Shown: one piece after another, positions 55,091 through 55,785 of the stretch
Layout of the letters: each line of letters opens with the position of its first letter
How positions within the stretch are numbered: the first letter of the stretch is position 1
NCBI GenBank assembly: GCA_904501665.1
Contig: CAJGBT010000002.1
Span: 1 to 55,785, forward strand
Direction of reading: 5' to 3'
Source: an uncultured Bacilli bacterium
GTDB taxonomy: Bacteria > Bacillota_I > Bacilli_A > Mycoplasmatales > Mycoplasmoidaceae
Length of the DNA: 55,785 bases
The notes under the pieces: model-generated
Database searches by the model: none
What the model saw: the letters and a program-made list of their open reading frames with translations, nothing else
Told to the model about the DNA's origin: nothing
Translations under genes and position numbers: made by a program

Positions 55091-55588
55091 ATAAATGGAA
55101 AGTTTTTCTTAAATAGAATAGATCAAATGGTTTGAAATCTTAAATAGTAAATCAAATTAAACTATGATTAAAAATAAAATTATTTTGAAAATATCATAAA
55201 TTAGCTTTTGTAAATTTTCAATAATTCTATTAATTGAAAACTACTAAATATAGTAATATTCTTTTAAGTTTAAATGGAATAATTCAATGAAATAACAGAT
55301 TAGTAAATAATTTAAGGATATGTATTATTGGGTATAAGATTATTCTAAAAAAATAAGCAAAATTAAATTAAATAATAACTTATGGTAAATTTGTTTGTAA
55401 CATAGTGTTTAGATAATCTATATTTAAAATAGCAATAAAATTGTATTAATAAAAGATAATTGAGAAATAATGAAGTCATCAAATAACAATTAAAATTAAT
55501 GGTTTGGCAAATTATAATAGTAGCAATTATGTCAATTAATTACTATTATGTGAACTTCTTTTCATAATATTCCATATTTTAGCACATT

Positions 55589-55614
55589 GATTTTAAATTA
55601 AATTATTTAAAATC
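55589..55614. repeat. Perfect inverted repeat, 10-bp arms
   Basis: GATTTTAAAT and ATTTAAAATC, separated by TAAATT, form a perfect AT-rich hairpin on either strand. It lies 43 bases from the end of the transposase fragment on its 3' side and may be a terminator or an IS end structure. Confidence 0.55.
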
Positions 55615-55656
55615 TAAATCAAAAAAATCATTGATTAAGAACTAATTTAGACAGTT

Positions 55657-55785
55657 TTAAATAAATTGCCCACTTTCATTATATAAATTTTTTTCATATT
55701 CAGTAGGTGTAAATCATTTACCATCTATTTTGGTTAATCTTTTATTATTGTGAAATTCAACATAATTTGTCATATTTAGTTGTAC
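55657..55785 (-). CDS. Transposase C-terminal fragment (IS3-like), cut by the window edge
   Basis: 43 codons from the window edge to TAA, including one TGA Trp. The pattern NYVEFHNNKRL followed by a Thr-Pro-x-Glu-Tyr (FTPTEYEKN) is that of the C-terminus of IS3-family DDE integrase-type transposases (usual YNNxRxxxxLxGxSPxEYR). The Trp replaces a more usual residue. Ends LYNESGQFI. The 5' part lies outside the window, so it cannot be told whether the element is intact. The bases after the stop match the decayed IS end at 115-147. Confidence 0.65.

Larger units (their letters stand above)
54554..55656. other. 1.1 kb without intact genes, decayed accessory DNA
   Basis: No frame longer than about 30 codons with a plausible start in either strand, even with TGA as Trp. 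It is extremely AT-rich and rich in stop codons. It contains a clear remnant of the small coiled-coil family (54963-55090), an inverted repeat (55589-55614) and, at its right end, the truncated transposase. No tRNA or other RNA gene is recognised. Confidence 0.75.

Noticed and set aside
1..55785. CRISPR array
   Set aside because: No regularly spaced direct repeats; the only tandem repeats are the three gene units at 50-51 kb, spaced about 440-480 bases.

Overview
The window comes from a wall-less, AT-rich mollicute (Mycoplasma in the broad sense). In-frame TGA codons occur throughout conserved proteins exactly where Trp is expected (for example the thioredoxin active site WCGPCK and the RbgA motif WFPGHM), so genetic code 4 applies. 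All gene limits here are read with TGA as Trp and only TAA/TAG as stops; many genes would look broken under the standard code. A MEP-pathway gene (ispG), gatCAB and small coiled-coil proteins resembling the UPF0134/DUF16 families suggest the penetrans/iowae (Malacoplasma-like) or pneumoniae-type branch. That placement is inference.

Layout. 1-0.2 kb: a decayed insertion-sequence end and a terminator. 0.2-12.9 kb (minus strand): tuf, a heterodimeric ABC exporter, miaA, an SpoU-type RNA methyltransferase, lepA, and three highly charged proteins of unknown function, one of 937 residues. 13-18.7 kb: a ferredoxin-NADP reductase-like flavoprotein, upp, dnaA (without dnaN or visible DnaA boxes), ffh and rbgA. 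18.7-27.9 kb (minus): gatB-gatA-gatC, a membrane protein, ung, a lipoprotein, then the classical dnaB-rplI-rpsR-ssb-rpsF cluster with a compact pseudoknot in its leader. 28-38.8 kb: a YmdB-type phosphodiesterase, an Abi-family (HEPN-like) defence protein, a TagGH-like ABC-2 exporter with a four-helix membrane partner, a YtpR tRNA-binding protein, a degenerate 5-formyl-THF cyclo-ligase homologue, a purine permease behind a three-way-junction leader, a Ca2+-type P-ATPase and a zinc-ribbon protein. 38.9-44.5 kb (plus): trxA, a tail-anchored J-domain protein, whiA, a DUF31 serine protease-like lipoprotein and serS. 44.5-50 kb (minus): uvrA and a large type-I surface protein with homopolymer tracts near its promoter.

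50-55.8 kb is an accessory region. It holds three tandem copies of a repeated promoter-plus-gene unit coding small proteins, then a C39-peptidase ABC exporter (PCAT) with a tiny membrane partner, then ispG. About 1.1 kb of decayed DNA follows, containing a broken copy of the same small-protein family and a truncated transposase end.

The most unusual signal joins the two ends of the window. The first ~40 residues of one exporter subunit (near 3.3 kb) are almost identical, in protein and in DNA, to the N-terminal module of the small tandem proteins at 50.1 kb. A third array copy (39 aa) consists of that module alone and sits next to the PCAT exporter. This points to a shuffling N-terminal module linked to ABC exporters. 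Other items worth a second look are the purine-permease leader RNA, the rpsF pseudoknot, an apparent ATA start codon, and ribosomal protein S6 carrying a Cys-rich tail.
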